Source: Sporomusaceae bacterium UBA1887 (lineage in GTDB: Bacteria > Bacillota > Negativicutes > Sporomusales > DSM-15969). From it: a DNA stretch of 16,763 nt. The translations under genes were made by a program, and so were the position numbers. This document shows, in pieces, positions 6,503 through 14,075 of this stretch. Below the pieces are notes generated by a model, which did no database searches, had not been told where the DNA came from, and saw only the letters and a program-made list of their open reading frames with translations. The stretch spans positions 20,219 to 36,981 of the forward strand of contig DDHB01000008.1 of NCBI GenBank assembly GCA_002337925.1, written 5' to 3'. Position 1 is the first letter of the stretch; each line of letters opens with the position of its first letter.

Positions 6503-8835
6503 GAATGGTACTGATCATCGTCCCACTTCCCAACCTCTACCCGGTTGCGTCCAGTGTGCTTCGCCCGGTATAACGCCTGATCGGCAGCCAGAATTAAATC
6601 CGCTTCTGTGATTTTGTGGCCCTGTGTCCCGCTTTCAACAGTGGCTGCGCCAATACTGATTGTTAAGGATATTCGTTCCCCTGTGGGATCGAATATTTTT
6701 TTTGCCCCCTGATCGCGCAGCTTCTCTGCCAGCGCATGAGCTGCAACGGCAGGTGTTTCCGGCAAAATAACAGCAAACTCTTCTCCGCCATAACGCGCAG
6801 GCAAATCGGTTGCCCGGAAGAGGCATTTCAATAGCTTGCCCATTTCCTGCAGCACACGGTCACCCACCGGATGACCATACTGGTCGTTTATTCTTTTGAA
6901 AAAATCAATATCCACCATTAAGAGGCTGAGTGGACGACCATAACGTCTGACTCTCAGCAATTCTCTTTTTAATGTATAGTCAAAGAAACGTCGATTGGCA
7001 ATTCCCGTTAAATTATCGGTTAAGCCGATTTTTTGAATACTTCCGTATAAATAATCGCGATCCAGCCCCATAGCCACCTGAGTAGCAATAGTGGTCAATG
7101 TGTCCTCTGTATGAGAATACCGGTTTGCTTTCCGGTCATAGTCCCACAGAAATACAATTACCCCCTGCAGCGTCTGCCGGAAAAACAATGGTAAAACACT
7201 TACCGTTTTTCCTGATGCCAGCGTCAGCGGTACCAGCACCGGCTGCAAAAGCTTGGCAAAGTGTTCGTTATCCGATGAATCCTGCCGCAAGCCCGCTAGC
7301 TGTCCTTTAGCAAACAACGCCTCCAGACGCCCAATATCTTGAGGTGCAAAGTCCTGGGAATGAACGGCCCGAACAATAGGAGGATTCAAGTGACGCTGGA
7401 CTACAAAAGCAGCAAAAGCATCTGCCCATAAAAAATCATTCAGCATTTTGCCAACTTTGGCAAGCAGCATGGTTGGCGAAGGCTGGTCGGTGACTACCCG
7501 TACCACTTCATGAAGCAATGCCAATTCATCCGATTTCCTTGCAGAATCCTCATTCAACCGGTCTATTTTGACAGCAATAGCCGACTGCTCTGCATAAAAC
7601 CTAGCCAATTTCTTGTGGTTCTCGGAAAACCCGGCCTGACGTTTACTGAATATCTCAAACGTTCCCGCAAGCTTTCCTTCAATGATAATCGGCACACCGA
7701 TCATTGCCTTCAAACCGGCCCGCGCAACTTCCGGGCGCAGCCGGGGCAGGAACTCATCTATGTCATCGAGACATATCATTTGTCCCTCAGCATACTTTTT
7801 CCCCATAAATTTATTCTCTAACGAAGTCTCTATGGGCTGAAAGCTGCTCTTGTAAGCGACAACCCAGAACAACTGCGGCTGCCCTTCCAATAAGCTCAGA
7901 AAAACGTGCTCAGAGCCAATTGCCTGTGCTGCATCATTCACAACTTGCTCCAGAAAACCGGTCAGTTTGCCGCCGCCAGTTATGGCTCTGCTAATATCCG
8001 CCATCTTATCTTTCTCAGCCTGCCATTGCTGCTCTACCCGGCGGATCTGGGACTGCTGCTTGTCCAGCGAAGCTCGCCGCAACCGTTGAAGACGAGCAGA
8101 GGCCCGGACCGGAAACTGCACCAGCTTTTCCAGCATACTTACAAAAAGCACGATTCCTGCAATACTTTGATAAATGAATGCAATAAAACTGATCGCGGCC
8201 GTCTGGGCAGCAGCGCTTGAAGCCATAACTGCAACAACACTGCTGCAGCTGCAAATCAGCAGCACTTGCAGGCCATTTTTACGAATACTGCTAACCTGTT
8301 TACGACTTGTCAGCTGCAGCAATAACACTGTCAAAAGAATGGGAACTCCTGCAAACAGCCAAATGCGGTCCCCATACGCCGAACCGAATAAAACACAAAA
8401 GCCGATTATTAAAAGAAAAATTCCGGTAAGCACTGCACCCAGAATCCGTTTTCTACTCCTAATCAGAGCAGCTGCTAACGCACCGAAAGCCAACAGGTGA
8501 AAAGACACCCGGAGTAGACTGGTAGTACCAGCAATTGCACTGCCCGCCATCATAGCGGCTGCTAGCCCCAGCAGTACAACCCCCTTGTCTTTTTTCCGAT
8601 CATAAGCAGCGACTGCAAACAAACAATTGATTGCATGAATCGCAATAACAAAGGCACGCAAGGTAAAAAGCCAAGTATCTCCTGCTTCACCTGCCTCCAT
8701 AACGCCATACCGCTTTCCCACATCATCAGTAGGGTATAAATAAATAACGAGCGGAGCCAATAGTACTGTAAACAATCCGTACAACTGTACATTGGAACGG
8801 CTTTCTAGAAAAAAATCCAGCCTTCCTTTAGCCAT
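6499..8835 (-). CDS. Membrane-anchored GAF-GAF-GGDEF diguanylate cyclase
   Basis: This 778-residue enzyme is predicted to make cyclic di-GMP from two GTP. Residues ~20-232 hold about seven or eight hydrophobic helices. A charged, probably coiled-coil linker follows (~245-285), then a GAF domain (~285-425), a second, more divergent GAF-like region (~440-595) and a C-terminal GGDEF domain (~600-770). The catalytic motif is intact as GGEEF (683-687), the metal-binding VDIDFFKRIND segment is at 641-651, and the inhibitory I-site RxxD is present as RATD (674-677) exactly five residues before GGEEF, so product inhibition is expected. The gene starts 39 bases after the HD-GYP gene and is probably co-transcribed with it. 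The ATG at 8835 has only a G-rich, poorly spaced ribosome binding site. The signals sensed by the membrane and GAF regions are unknown. Confidence 0.93.
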   Translation of the reverse strand: MAKGRLDFFLESRSNVQLYGLFTVLLAPLVIYLYPTDDVGKRYGVMEAGEAGDTWLFTLRAFVIAIHAINCLFAVAAYDRKKDKGVVLLGLAAAMMAGSAIAGTTSLLRVSFHLLAFGALAAALIRSRKRILGAVLTGIFLLIIGFCVLFGSAYGDRIWLFAGVPILLTVLLLQLTSRKQVSSIRKNGLQVLLICSCSSVVAVMASSAAAQTAAISFIAFIYQSIAGIVLFVSMLEKLVQFPVRASARLQRLRRASLDKQQSQIRRVEQQWQAEKDKMADISRAITGGGKLTGFLEQVVNDAAQAIGSEHVFLSLLEGQPQLFWVVAYKSSFQPIETSLENKFMGKKYAEGQMICLDDIDEFLPRLRPEVARAGLKAMIGVPIIIEGKLAGTFEIFSKRQAGFSENHKKLARFYAEQSAIAVKIDRLNEDSARKSDELALLHEVVRVVTDQPSPTMLLAKVGKMLNDFLWADAFAAFVVQRHLNPPIVRAVHSQDFAPQDIGRLEALFAKGQLAGLRQDSSDNEHFAKLLQPVLVPLTLASGKTVSVLPLFFRQTLQGVIVFLWDYDRKANRYSHTEDTLTTIATQVAMGLDRDYLYGSIQKIGLTDNLTGIANRRFFDYTLKRELLRVRRYGRPLSLLMVDIDFFKRINDQYGHPVGDRVLQEMGKLLKCLFRATDLPARYGGEEFAVILPETPAVAAHALAEKLRDQGAKKIFDPTGERISLTISIGAATVESGTQGHKITEADLILAADQALYRAKHTGRNRVEVGKWDDDQYHS

Positions 8836-8874
8836 GAATATAAGTCCCCCCGCCGCATGTTACCTGCTGCCTGC

Positions 8875-9972
8875 TCAGACTCTGACTACTTCCGTTATCG
8901 TTAACTCCCGTTCTATTTCCAAGTCAATAAACTGACCGTCCCTGGTCTGCACAACCGGCCTTTGAGAAATAAAGCGGCCAAGATAAATTACGGCAGCTTC
9001 CCGTCCGTCACTAAGGCGCACAATGTTACCAATAAACTGGTCCCGGATATTCGTAAGAAATACACTGGCAACTGAGGCATCCAGCCTTTCAAAGGCTTCC
9101 CGGATCAGAGCCTCTACTGCCGCAAAAGGAGTCAAATAATTCTCTTCCATATCCTTATTTGTCAGTAATTCATATCGATCCGCTACGGCAATAACCCGTG
9201 CAAACAGATGAATCTTATCCCCCGTAAGCTGCAGGGGATAGCCGCTTCCGTCTGCCCCTTCGTGATGCTGCAGCACTCCGGCAAGAACATGAAAGGGCAA
9301 TTGATAAGCTGCACGTTTGAGCAATTGGTAGCCCTCTATGGTATGCTTATGCATTAAATCTGCCTCATAGGGAGTTAATTGGGTAGTTTTTTTATTCAGA
9401 ATCTCCTCAGCGATCTGTGTTTTTCCCACATCATGGAGCAGCGCCGATAGGATTAAATCTTGCAGCAACTTAGTGGAAAAGCCCAGCCATCGCCCTAAGA
9501 CCCCGGCAATAATGGCTACATTTAAAGAATGTCTTGCCGTATGATTGTCCATTCCCTGCAGCATGTGCAGCAAGTTAATTGCTCCGGGCATATGTGACAA
9601 ATCCGTAATAGAAGTATTGGCAAGCTCGCGCACTTTAATCAGCGGAACTACTTTTAAATAGCGAATTTGCTCAAAGGCAGTCTGCACATCCTGCACAATA
9701 TCCTTATAGGCAGAATAAAACTGCGCCTGCAGAGAGCTGTCAGTCGGCTGTCCAAAAGCTGCCACCGGCAGGCCAGACTCTTGCGGCAGAGGATTTCCTT
9801 CATCACCGAAAATATCCACTACGAATATATTCCAGTTCTCCAGGCGGTCAATTAATTTTTCGGTTAATACAGTCCCCTCTGCCAGTACCACTCGTTTGAG
9901 GTGATCAATAGCAGGTTTGGCCAGTACCATCCCAGGCTCCACATCCTGAATACGATATCTTCTGATTACCAT
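8875..9972 (-). CDS. HD-GYP domain cyclic di-GMP phosphodiesterase
   Basis: This protein is predicted to hydrolyse cyclic di-GMP to GMP. Counting from the start chosen here, an N-terminal region (to ~120) opens with RRYRIQDVEPGMVLAKP, the usual lead-in of stand-alone HD-GYP proteins. The HD-GYP domain follows with an upstream metal histidine (ARHS), the HD pair in LLHDVGK (180-181) and HHEGADGSGYP, so metal and GYP residues are intact. An upstream in-frame GTG at 10032 would add 20 residues, but it has a weak ribosome binding site. The ATG at 9972 has GAGGGTGA at 9988-9981 and matches family N-termini better. The C-terminal ~70 residues (GNIVRLSDGREAAVIYLGR...) form a small beta-rich tail seen in many such proteins. 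It is the first gene of a two-gene unit with the GGDEF cyclase. Confidence 0.92.
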   Translation of the reverse strand: MVIRRYRIQDVEPGMVLAKPAIDHLKRVVLAEGTVLTEKLIDRLENWNIFVVDIFGDEGNPLPQESGLPVAAFGQPTDSSLQAQFYSAYKDIVQDVQTAFEQIRYLKVVPLIKVRELANTSITDLSHMPGAINLLHMLQGMDNHTARHSLNVAIIAGVLGRWLGFSTKLLQDLILSALLHDVGKTQIAEEILNKKTTQLTPYEADLMHKHTIEGYQLLKRAAYQLPFHVLAGVLQHHEGADGSGYPLQLTGDKIHLFARVIAVADRYELLTNKDMEENYLTPFAAVEALIREAFERLDASVASVFLTNIRDQFIGNIVRLSDGREAAVIYLGRFISQRPVVQTRDGQFIDLEIERELTITEVVRV

Positions 9973-10123
9973 GGAAGGATTCACCCTCATCCCATATGCA
10001 AGTGCTCTTTGTGGTCTCTCGGATACTCCCACGGCAAAACCCTGCTATCTTACTTTTCCCCATCTATAAGGTTAATAGCCCGGGAAACATTCTCCCAAGG
10101 CTACATATATACCAATTTCATTA

Positions 10124-10151
10124 TTTATATTCTATAAGCTTTCGCCGTCAA
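10124..10151 (-). promoter_or_regulatory. Putative promoter of the HD-GYP/GGDEF unit
   Basis: On the minus strand TTGACG (10151-10146) and TATAAA (10129-10124) are spaced by 16 bases. A start near 10117 would leave a leader of about 145 bases to the ATG at 9972. The leader contains one short GC hairpin (10079-10100). No cyclic di-GMP riboswitch core was recognised in it. Confidence 0.5.
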
Positions 10152-10165
10152 ATTAGTAACTCCTT

Positions 10166-10189
10166 GTACCAAATCATGTACCAAATCAT
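10166..10189. repeat. Perfect tandem 12-bp direct repeat
   Basis: GTACCAAATCAT occurs twice head-to-tail with no gap (10166-10177, 10178-10189). It lies 14 bases upstream of the -35 of the putative HD-GYP promoter, so its centre is near -60 relative to the expected start. That is a usual place for an activator bound as two subunits on one DNA face. Confidence 0.6.
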
Positions 10190-10213
10190 TTTCATTATTG
10201 TCTACCCCAGAAT

Positions 10214-10248
10214 AAAGCAAAGACCCGCTTACCCTCGGAAGCAGGCCC
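10214..10248 (-). terminator. Probable terminator of the comB unit
   Basis: On the minus strand a nine-pair stem (10248-10239 with 10230-10222, two G-T pairs, eight-base loop) is followed by TTTGCTTT. It begins 15 bases after the comB stop and would separate comB from the HD-GYP unit. The T run is interrupted, so the strength is uncertain. Confidence 0.5.
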
Positions 10249-10262
10249 TGTAAATCAATATG

Positions 10263-10979
10263 TTAAGGATGCAGCGATGTAATTTTTCCTACTCTATAGC
10301 AAGGTACTGTAGAGCTGCTATCCTTGCACAAACAATATTCTACATCTTTTTCTAAGCCTAAGCTATAGAGACGTTTGCCATTACGGCTTTCACTGAGTAT
10401 TGGCAATACAGCCTCTTGAGCACCATGATACATTGTTTGCACGCCCCGAGCAGCATCAGTAAGCTCATATTGCTTATCTTTCGTAAGCAGCTTAACCAGT
10501 AAGCCCGCGCAAAAAGCATCCTCTAACGAAAAAAGCCCATCAGTCCCGGCACAGACAAGTAATATGCTTTTGTTTTGCTCCTGAGCAGCCCGGCAGACTG
10601 CACTAGCATTAATAAAGGAGCCTAATAAGGTTAAATAAGCATTTTCAGTCGATTTTATTGCTATAGTACCATTCGTTGTAGTCATAATAATCGTTTTACC
10701 TTGCACTTGCTCTGCAGCGAATTCAAACGGAGAATTGCCAAAATTAAAACCGTCTATTTTTATCGACTGCCGCTCTCCTGCAAATAAAGGCCCCTCTATC
10801 TGCCCTGCTGCACGATAAGCCTCATCAACACTCGCTACCGGAATGAGCATCGCACATCCATTACCAATAGCCGTGATGATGCTCGTCGTTGCCCGGAACA
10901 CATCCATTACGATACATACGGTATCCGACAGATCTGTTTCACGACCATCATTAGGTAAAAGCCTAACATCCAAATGCAT
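10263..10979 (-). CDS. comB: ComB family, probable 2-phosphosulfolactate phosphatase
   Basis: The ComB family is defined by archaeal 2-phosphosulfolactate phosphatase, an Mg2+-dependent acid phosphatase of coenzyme M synthesis. Homologues are common in bacteria that do not make coenzyme M. The 238-residue length is typical. Family stretches are clear: VMDVFRATTSIITA near residue 25-38, AGERQSIKIDGFNFGNSP in the middle, TTTNGT, and VCAGTDGLFSLEDAFCAG. AGGAGGT (10995-10989) lies nine bases before the ATG. It follows the CPBP gene by 89 bases with no clear terminator between, so it may be the last gene of the prenyltransferase-CPBP-comB unit. No ComA, ComC or other sulfolactate gene is in the window, so the true substrate here is open. 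Confidence 0.9.
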   Translation of the reverse strand: MHLDVRLLPNDGRETDLSDTVCIVMDVFRATTSIITAIGNGCAMLIPVASVDEAYRAAGQIEGPLFAGERQSIKIDGFNFGNSPFEFAAEQVQGKTIIMTTTNGTIAIKSTENAYLTLLGSFINASAVCRAAQEQNKSILLVCAGTDGLFSLEDAFCAGLLVKLLTKDKQYELTDAARGVQTMYHGAQEAVLPILSESRNGKRLYSLGLEKDVEYCLCKDSSSTVPCYRVGKITSLHP

Positions 10980-11068
10980 TATCAGTTTACCTCCTCAGCT
11001 CTTTAGACTGCCCGTCTTATCAACATTCACCTGCTCAGGGCGAGCCCGGTGTTATTTATTTGTGGTTA

Positions 11069-11692
11069 TCACATCATCGGCCATAAGACAAAAATACTTA
11101 CTGTCCATAAAGCATGAGAAACGATGCATGCAAAAATACTTCCCGTTTTCCAGTATAACAATCCCCAGAACAAACCGGCAATCCACGCTGCCATCGTAAG
11201 CATGAAGTTACCCGATAAAATATGAACAGCTCCATAAATTGCTGCAGCTGCAAGCCATCCCTGCATCTGTCCAAACTTATTCATTGCCCAGCGCTGCAAG
11301 AAGCCCCGCCAAAACAACTCTTCTCCCGGGCTGGTGATAAATAGCAGCACCAAGGATATGCTCAAGGTTTCGCCTTCGTGGCGGATATTATAAATAGAGG
11401 TTATTTCCGGTCTGGCAAAATGAAAGATTTGTTGGGAAAAATAATTTCCCACAGCATAAATTCCATACAATATGCCGGCAGAAACAATACCGATCAGTAT
11501 GTTTCTAGCATTAATTTCTCGTTTATCCAATATAAATCCGGAGAATTGAATGGCTAAAGCAGTGAGAACAGCTGCTGCAATACTCATAGAAAGCCAAAAA
11601 TTCAGCAGCTTGACGGTAAAAGTCAAATACCAGAACACAAATGCAAGAAAAATTGTTATGTACGCCGACCGGTCTGTTGGAACTCTAATCAC
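11069..11692 (-). CDS. CPBP family intramembrane metalloprotease
   Basis: This is a hydrophobic membrane protein of about 207 residues with the CPBP (CAAX protease and bacteriocin-processing, Abi) signature: EELFWR (EExxxR, residues ~124-129), YGAVH (F/YxxxH, ~153-157) and a third motif histidine in SHALWT (~193). These are the metal-binding and catalytic positions, so activity is plausible. The substrate is unknown. The start is judged to be GTG at 11692: it overlaps the last base of the prenyltransferase stop as TAGTG, and AGGTGG lies eight bases upstream. A GTG at 11704 would add four residues but has no ribosome binding site. The overlap implies translational coupling to the upstream gene. 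Several members of this family are linked to prenyl-protein processing, but no link is shown here. Confidence 0.88.
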   Translation of the reverse strand: MIRVPTDRSAYITIFLAFVFWYLTFTVKLLNFWLSMSIAAAVLTALAIQFSGFILDKREINARNILIGIVSAGILYGIYAVGNYFSQQIFHFARPEITSIYNIRHEGETLSISLVLLFITSPGEELFWRGFLQRWAMNKFGQMQGWLAAAAIYGAVHILSGNFMLTMAAWIAGLFWGLLYWKTGSIFACIVSHALWTVSIFVLWPMM

Positions 11693-12597
11693 TAAAGCCA
11701 CCACCTGTTAACGTATGGCGCCACCAGAAGTCCTGTTATCAACAGCAGACCAAATTGAAAGTGGAGCCCCGCTGAATCTGCCTCGAGTCTGCCAAGCTGC
11801 TCATAGGCGCCCTTACTTGCTGCATGAGCCCGTCTAAGAACAGCAACTACCATGGGAACAAGCAATAAAGGCAAAATTGCCGTCCACGGTAACACATCCT
11901 GCCAAACAAGAACGATAAGGCACACATATGCTGAAGCATACAAGAAATCATAAAAAATCACGCTCTTTGCAACCCCCAAACTCAATGCTACCGTTTTAAT
12001 ACCCGCTTTTCGGTCTTCTATGATATCCCGAATATCATTGGCATGCAGAATGCCGGTTACCAGAAAACCAACCGGTATGGCTGCAACTACTGGTATCATA
12101 TTAAACTTTCCCGTTTGAATAAAATAAGCTGGCCAGGTCATTAGGGGACCCATGAGAAAAAAAACAAAGAGCGGTCCCAAGCCCTGATACTTATACGGAG
12201 ATGCACCGGCTGTATAACAATAGCCGCCAATAAATCCGAGAACACCTACGGCCAGCACTTCCGGGCCACGCAGATAAGCAAGCAGCAACCCCGCTAATCC
12301 GGCTAATAAAAACGCAATGAATCCGGCCCTCTTCATACCATCAGGCGTTAACATTCCTGTAACAAGCTGCGGGCACGTTCTTGCTGATTCAACTGTGTCA
12401 ACACCCGCCATATAATCACCATACGTGTTAATTAAGTTGGTTCCTGCCTGCATGCATATCCCGCCGAAAAGAGTCAAAAGAAAAAGACCCATATCGAAAT
12501 TTCCTTCCGACCAGGCAAGGGCTGTTCCAAGTGCAATAGGAATGAAAGCCGCTGTAAAAGACCACGGTCTCATTGCTATAAACCATATTTTAAACAT
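11692..12597 (-). CDS. menA: UbiA-family prenyltransferase, MenA-like
   Basis: This integral membrane enzyme of 301 residues has about eight hydrophobic helices. The two Asp-rich motifs that bind prenyl diphosphate and Mg2+ are present: NLINTYGDYMAGVD (residues ~54-67) and NDIRDIIED (~187-195). The pattern is that of 1,4-dihydroxy-2-naphthoate prenyltransferase (MenA), which makes demethylmenaquinone, including the MRPWSFTAAFIP start and HANDIRDI. No other menaquinone gene is nearby, so another aromatic acceptor cannot be excluded. GGAGG lies about seven bases before the ATG. It has its own promoter at 12661-12689 and is coupled to the CPBP gene by a one-base stop/start overlap. Confidence 0.88.
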   Translation of the reverse strand: MFKIWFIAMRPWSFTAAFIPIALGTALAWSEGNFDMGLFLLTLFGGICMQAGTNLINTYGDYMAGVDTVESARTCPQLVTGMLTPDGMKRAGFIAFLLAGLAGLLLAYLRGPEVLAVGVLGFIGGYCYTAGASPYKYQGLGPLFVFFLMGPLMTWPAYFIQTGKFNMIPVVAAIPVGFLVTGILHANDIRDIIEDRKAGIKTVALSLGVAKSVIFYDFLYASAYVCLIVLVWQDVLPWTAILPLLLVPMVVAVLRRAHAASKGAYEQLGRLEADSAGLHFQFGLLLITGLLVAPYVNRWWL

Positions 12598-12660
12598 ATT
12601 ATTCCTCCATCACGCTCTTTTGCAGGCTATATCCCCCTAAAGAACAGCTTACCTAAACTA

Positions 12661-12689
12661 ACTATATCGCATCCACGAACAACAATCAA
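12661..12689 (-). promoter_or_regulatory. Sigma-A promoter of the menA-CPBP unit
   Basis: On the minus strand TTGATT (12689-12684) and TATAGT (12666-12661) are spaced by exactly 17 bases, about 64 bases before the menA-like start. Just upstream lies AAAAGGCCTTTTTCTTTT, a short palindrome with T run that may act as a weak terminator for the preceding MFS gene. Confidence 0.6.
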
Positions 12690-12708
12690 AAGAAAAAGGC
12701 CTTTTACA

Positions 12709-13905
12709 TTACTGCTCCAATGTTGCCCCACTCCTGCGGCCATTGATATTAAGCAAGACACTCGCCCCAAGGATAAGCAGCATACAGCCCGTAAATAAAA
12801 ATACCGCTTTGATTCCAATCCAGGAGCTTATTACACCGCCAATGAGCGGGCCTGTCATCGAACCCAGCTGATTTGCCGTTGTCGTAAGCCCAAAGATACG
12901 CCCCCTGCAATCTTCGCCCACGCAGGATACGGCAATTGTATTAATAGACGGGTACGCCCCTACAATGAATAAGCCATAGAGGAATTGCAGCACACTGAAC
13001 CAGTAGATATCTCCGGCAAAAAATTGTCCCAGATTGAATAATCCCGCTCCCACAAAAGCCATGACCATTATTTTGCGAAAGCTGCTGCGCTGCCCTGCCC
13101 GTCCCCATAAAGGAGCAGCAATCGCACCAGCTATCCCTGCGAGGCTAAATACAAGACCCGCCGTTAGCACGATTCCCTCCGTCTGTCCCTGCAGTTGAGC
13201 AATATACAAGGTAATCAGGGGCTGCAGCACCATACTTACAGCCTGCACGAAAAAAAGCAGCAGCAGCATTTCAAGCAGATTACGATTGGCTGCCGCCATT
13301 TTAAAATCGTCAAATATACTGCTCTCACTGGGAGTAAAGTGTCTTTCCGGTTCAGTAACAAGTATTTTTACTCCTAATGTACCGATGGCGATGATTGCGG
13401 CTGCAATTACAAAAGATGCTCTCATACCAAAAAAGTGAGACAGCGTTCCGCCTAACAGCGGCCCCAATATCCCGCCAATCAGTACCCCCGTCTGCATGAA
13501 GCCCAGACTAAACCCCATATTCTCTGCCGGACAGGTGGAAGCAACAATTGCCATTGCCGCAGGAAGAAAGCCATTTGCAAAGCCTTGTAGAATCCTGACT
13601 ATCAGTAATTCAAACGGATTCTGTACGAATGCTCCAAGAAAGTAGACAATTGCCAGACTAAAACCCGCCCGGATTACCATCCGGCGTTTGCCGCCTTTAT
13701 CTGCTGACCGTCCCCAGAAAGGCGCCATAATGGCAGCGACCAGGAATGTAGAGGAAAAAATGACTCCAGACCACAGGGGCACAGCATCTCCCTGTACTCC
13801 CAAATCCATCAGATACAGCGGTAAAAACGGGACAACCATTGTATAGCTTGAGGACGACAGCACTACCGCGACTGCCAGCGTCCATAAATTTCTGCGCCAG
13901 TTCAA
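12709..13905 (-). CDS. MFS efflux-type transporter (DHA1-like)
   Basis: This is a 12-helix MFS protein of about 398 residues. Helix 1 carries SSYTMVVPFLPLYL, motif A after helix 2 reads GRSADKGGKRRMVI, helix 4 has RILQGFANGFLPAAMAIV, and motif C in helix 5 reads GVLIGGILGPLLGG; the last is characteristic of drug/H+ antiporters. The second half repeats a motif-A-like loop (GRAGQRSSFRKI). It resembles the MdtG/YfmO-like group, but the substrate is not defined. The best start is TTG at 13905 (MNWRRNLW), with GGGAG at 13917-13913 seven bases upstream. An in-frame TTG at 13923 would put that ribosome binding site inside the coding region. No clear promoter was found in 13906-14018; an imperfect palindrome GGTATACTACC (13930-13940) is the only regulatory-looking element seen there. 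Confidence 0.9.
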   Translation of the reverse strand: MNWRRNLWTLAVAVVLSSSSYTMVVPFLPLYLMDLGVQGDAVPLWSGVIFSSTFLVAAIMAPFWGRSADKGGKRRMVIRAGFSLAIVYFLGAFVQNPFELLIVRILQGFANGFLPAAMAIVASTCPAENMGFSLGFMQTGVLIGGILGPLLGGTLSHFFGMRASFVIAAAIIAIGTLGVKILVTEPERHFTPSESSIFDDFKMAAANRNLLEMLLLLFFVQAVSMVLQPLITLYIAQLQGQTEGIVLTAGLVFSLAGIAGAIAAPLWGRAGQRSSFRKIMVMAFVGAGLFNLGQFFAGDIYWFSVLQFLYGLFIVGAYPSINTIAVSCVGEDCRGRIFGLTTTANQLGSMTGPLIGGVISSWIGIKAVFLFTGCMLLILGASVLLNINGRRSGATLEQ

Positions 13906-14018
13906 AAAAACGCTCCCTTTCAAATAACCGGTATACTACCACGTTCGACTCTTACTCCGCCATCCCTCCCTAAATACTACAAGCCAAACATCTGAACTTT
14001 GCATTTGCTAAACTACAC

Positions 14019-14056
14019 AAAAAAGACCGCCGCCAGTAAAAAACCTGGCAGCGGTC
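14019..14056 (-). terminator. Intrinsic terminator of the leucine dehydrogenase/permease unit
   Basis: On the minus strand GACCGCTGCCAG (14056-14045) pairs with CTGGCGGCGGTC (14036-14025) in a 12-bp stem containing one G-T pair, with an eight-base loop, followed by TTTTTT (14024-14019). It begins about 20 bases after the permease stop. Confidence 0.93.
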
Positions 14057-14075
14057 CTTTTAAAGCTAACCTTGT

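Noticed and set aside
9973..10262. A cyclic di-GMP riboswitch in front of the HD-GYP/GGDEF genes.
   Set aside because: I looked for the GEMM-type conserved segments (such as ACGCAAAGC and the GGTAGGTAGCGGGG region) on the minus strand and did not find them.
13906..14018. A sigma-A promoter for the MFS gene.
   Set aside because: Several TTG- and TAT-rich stretches occur, but none pairs a -35 and -10 at 16-18 bases with an acceptable match.
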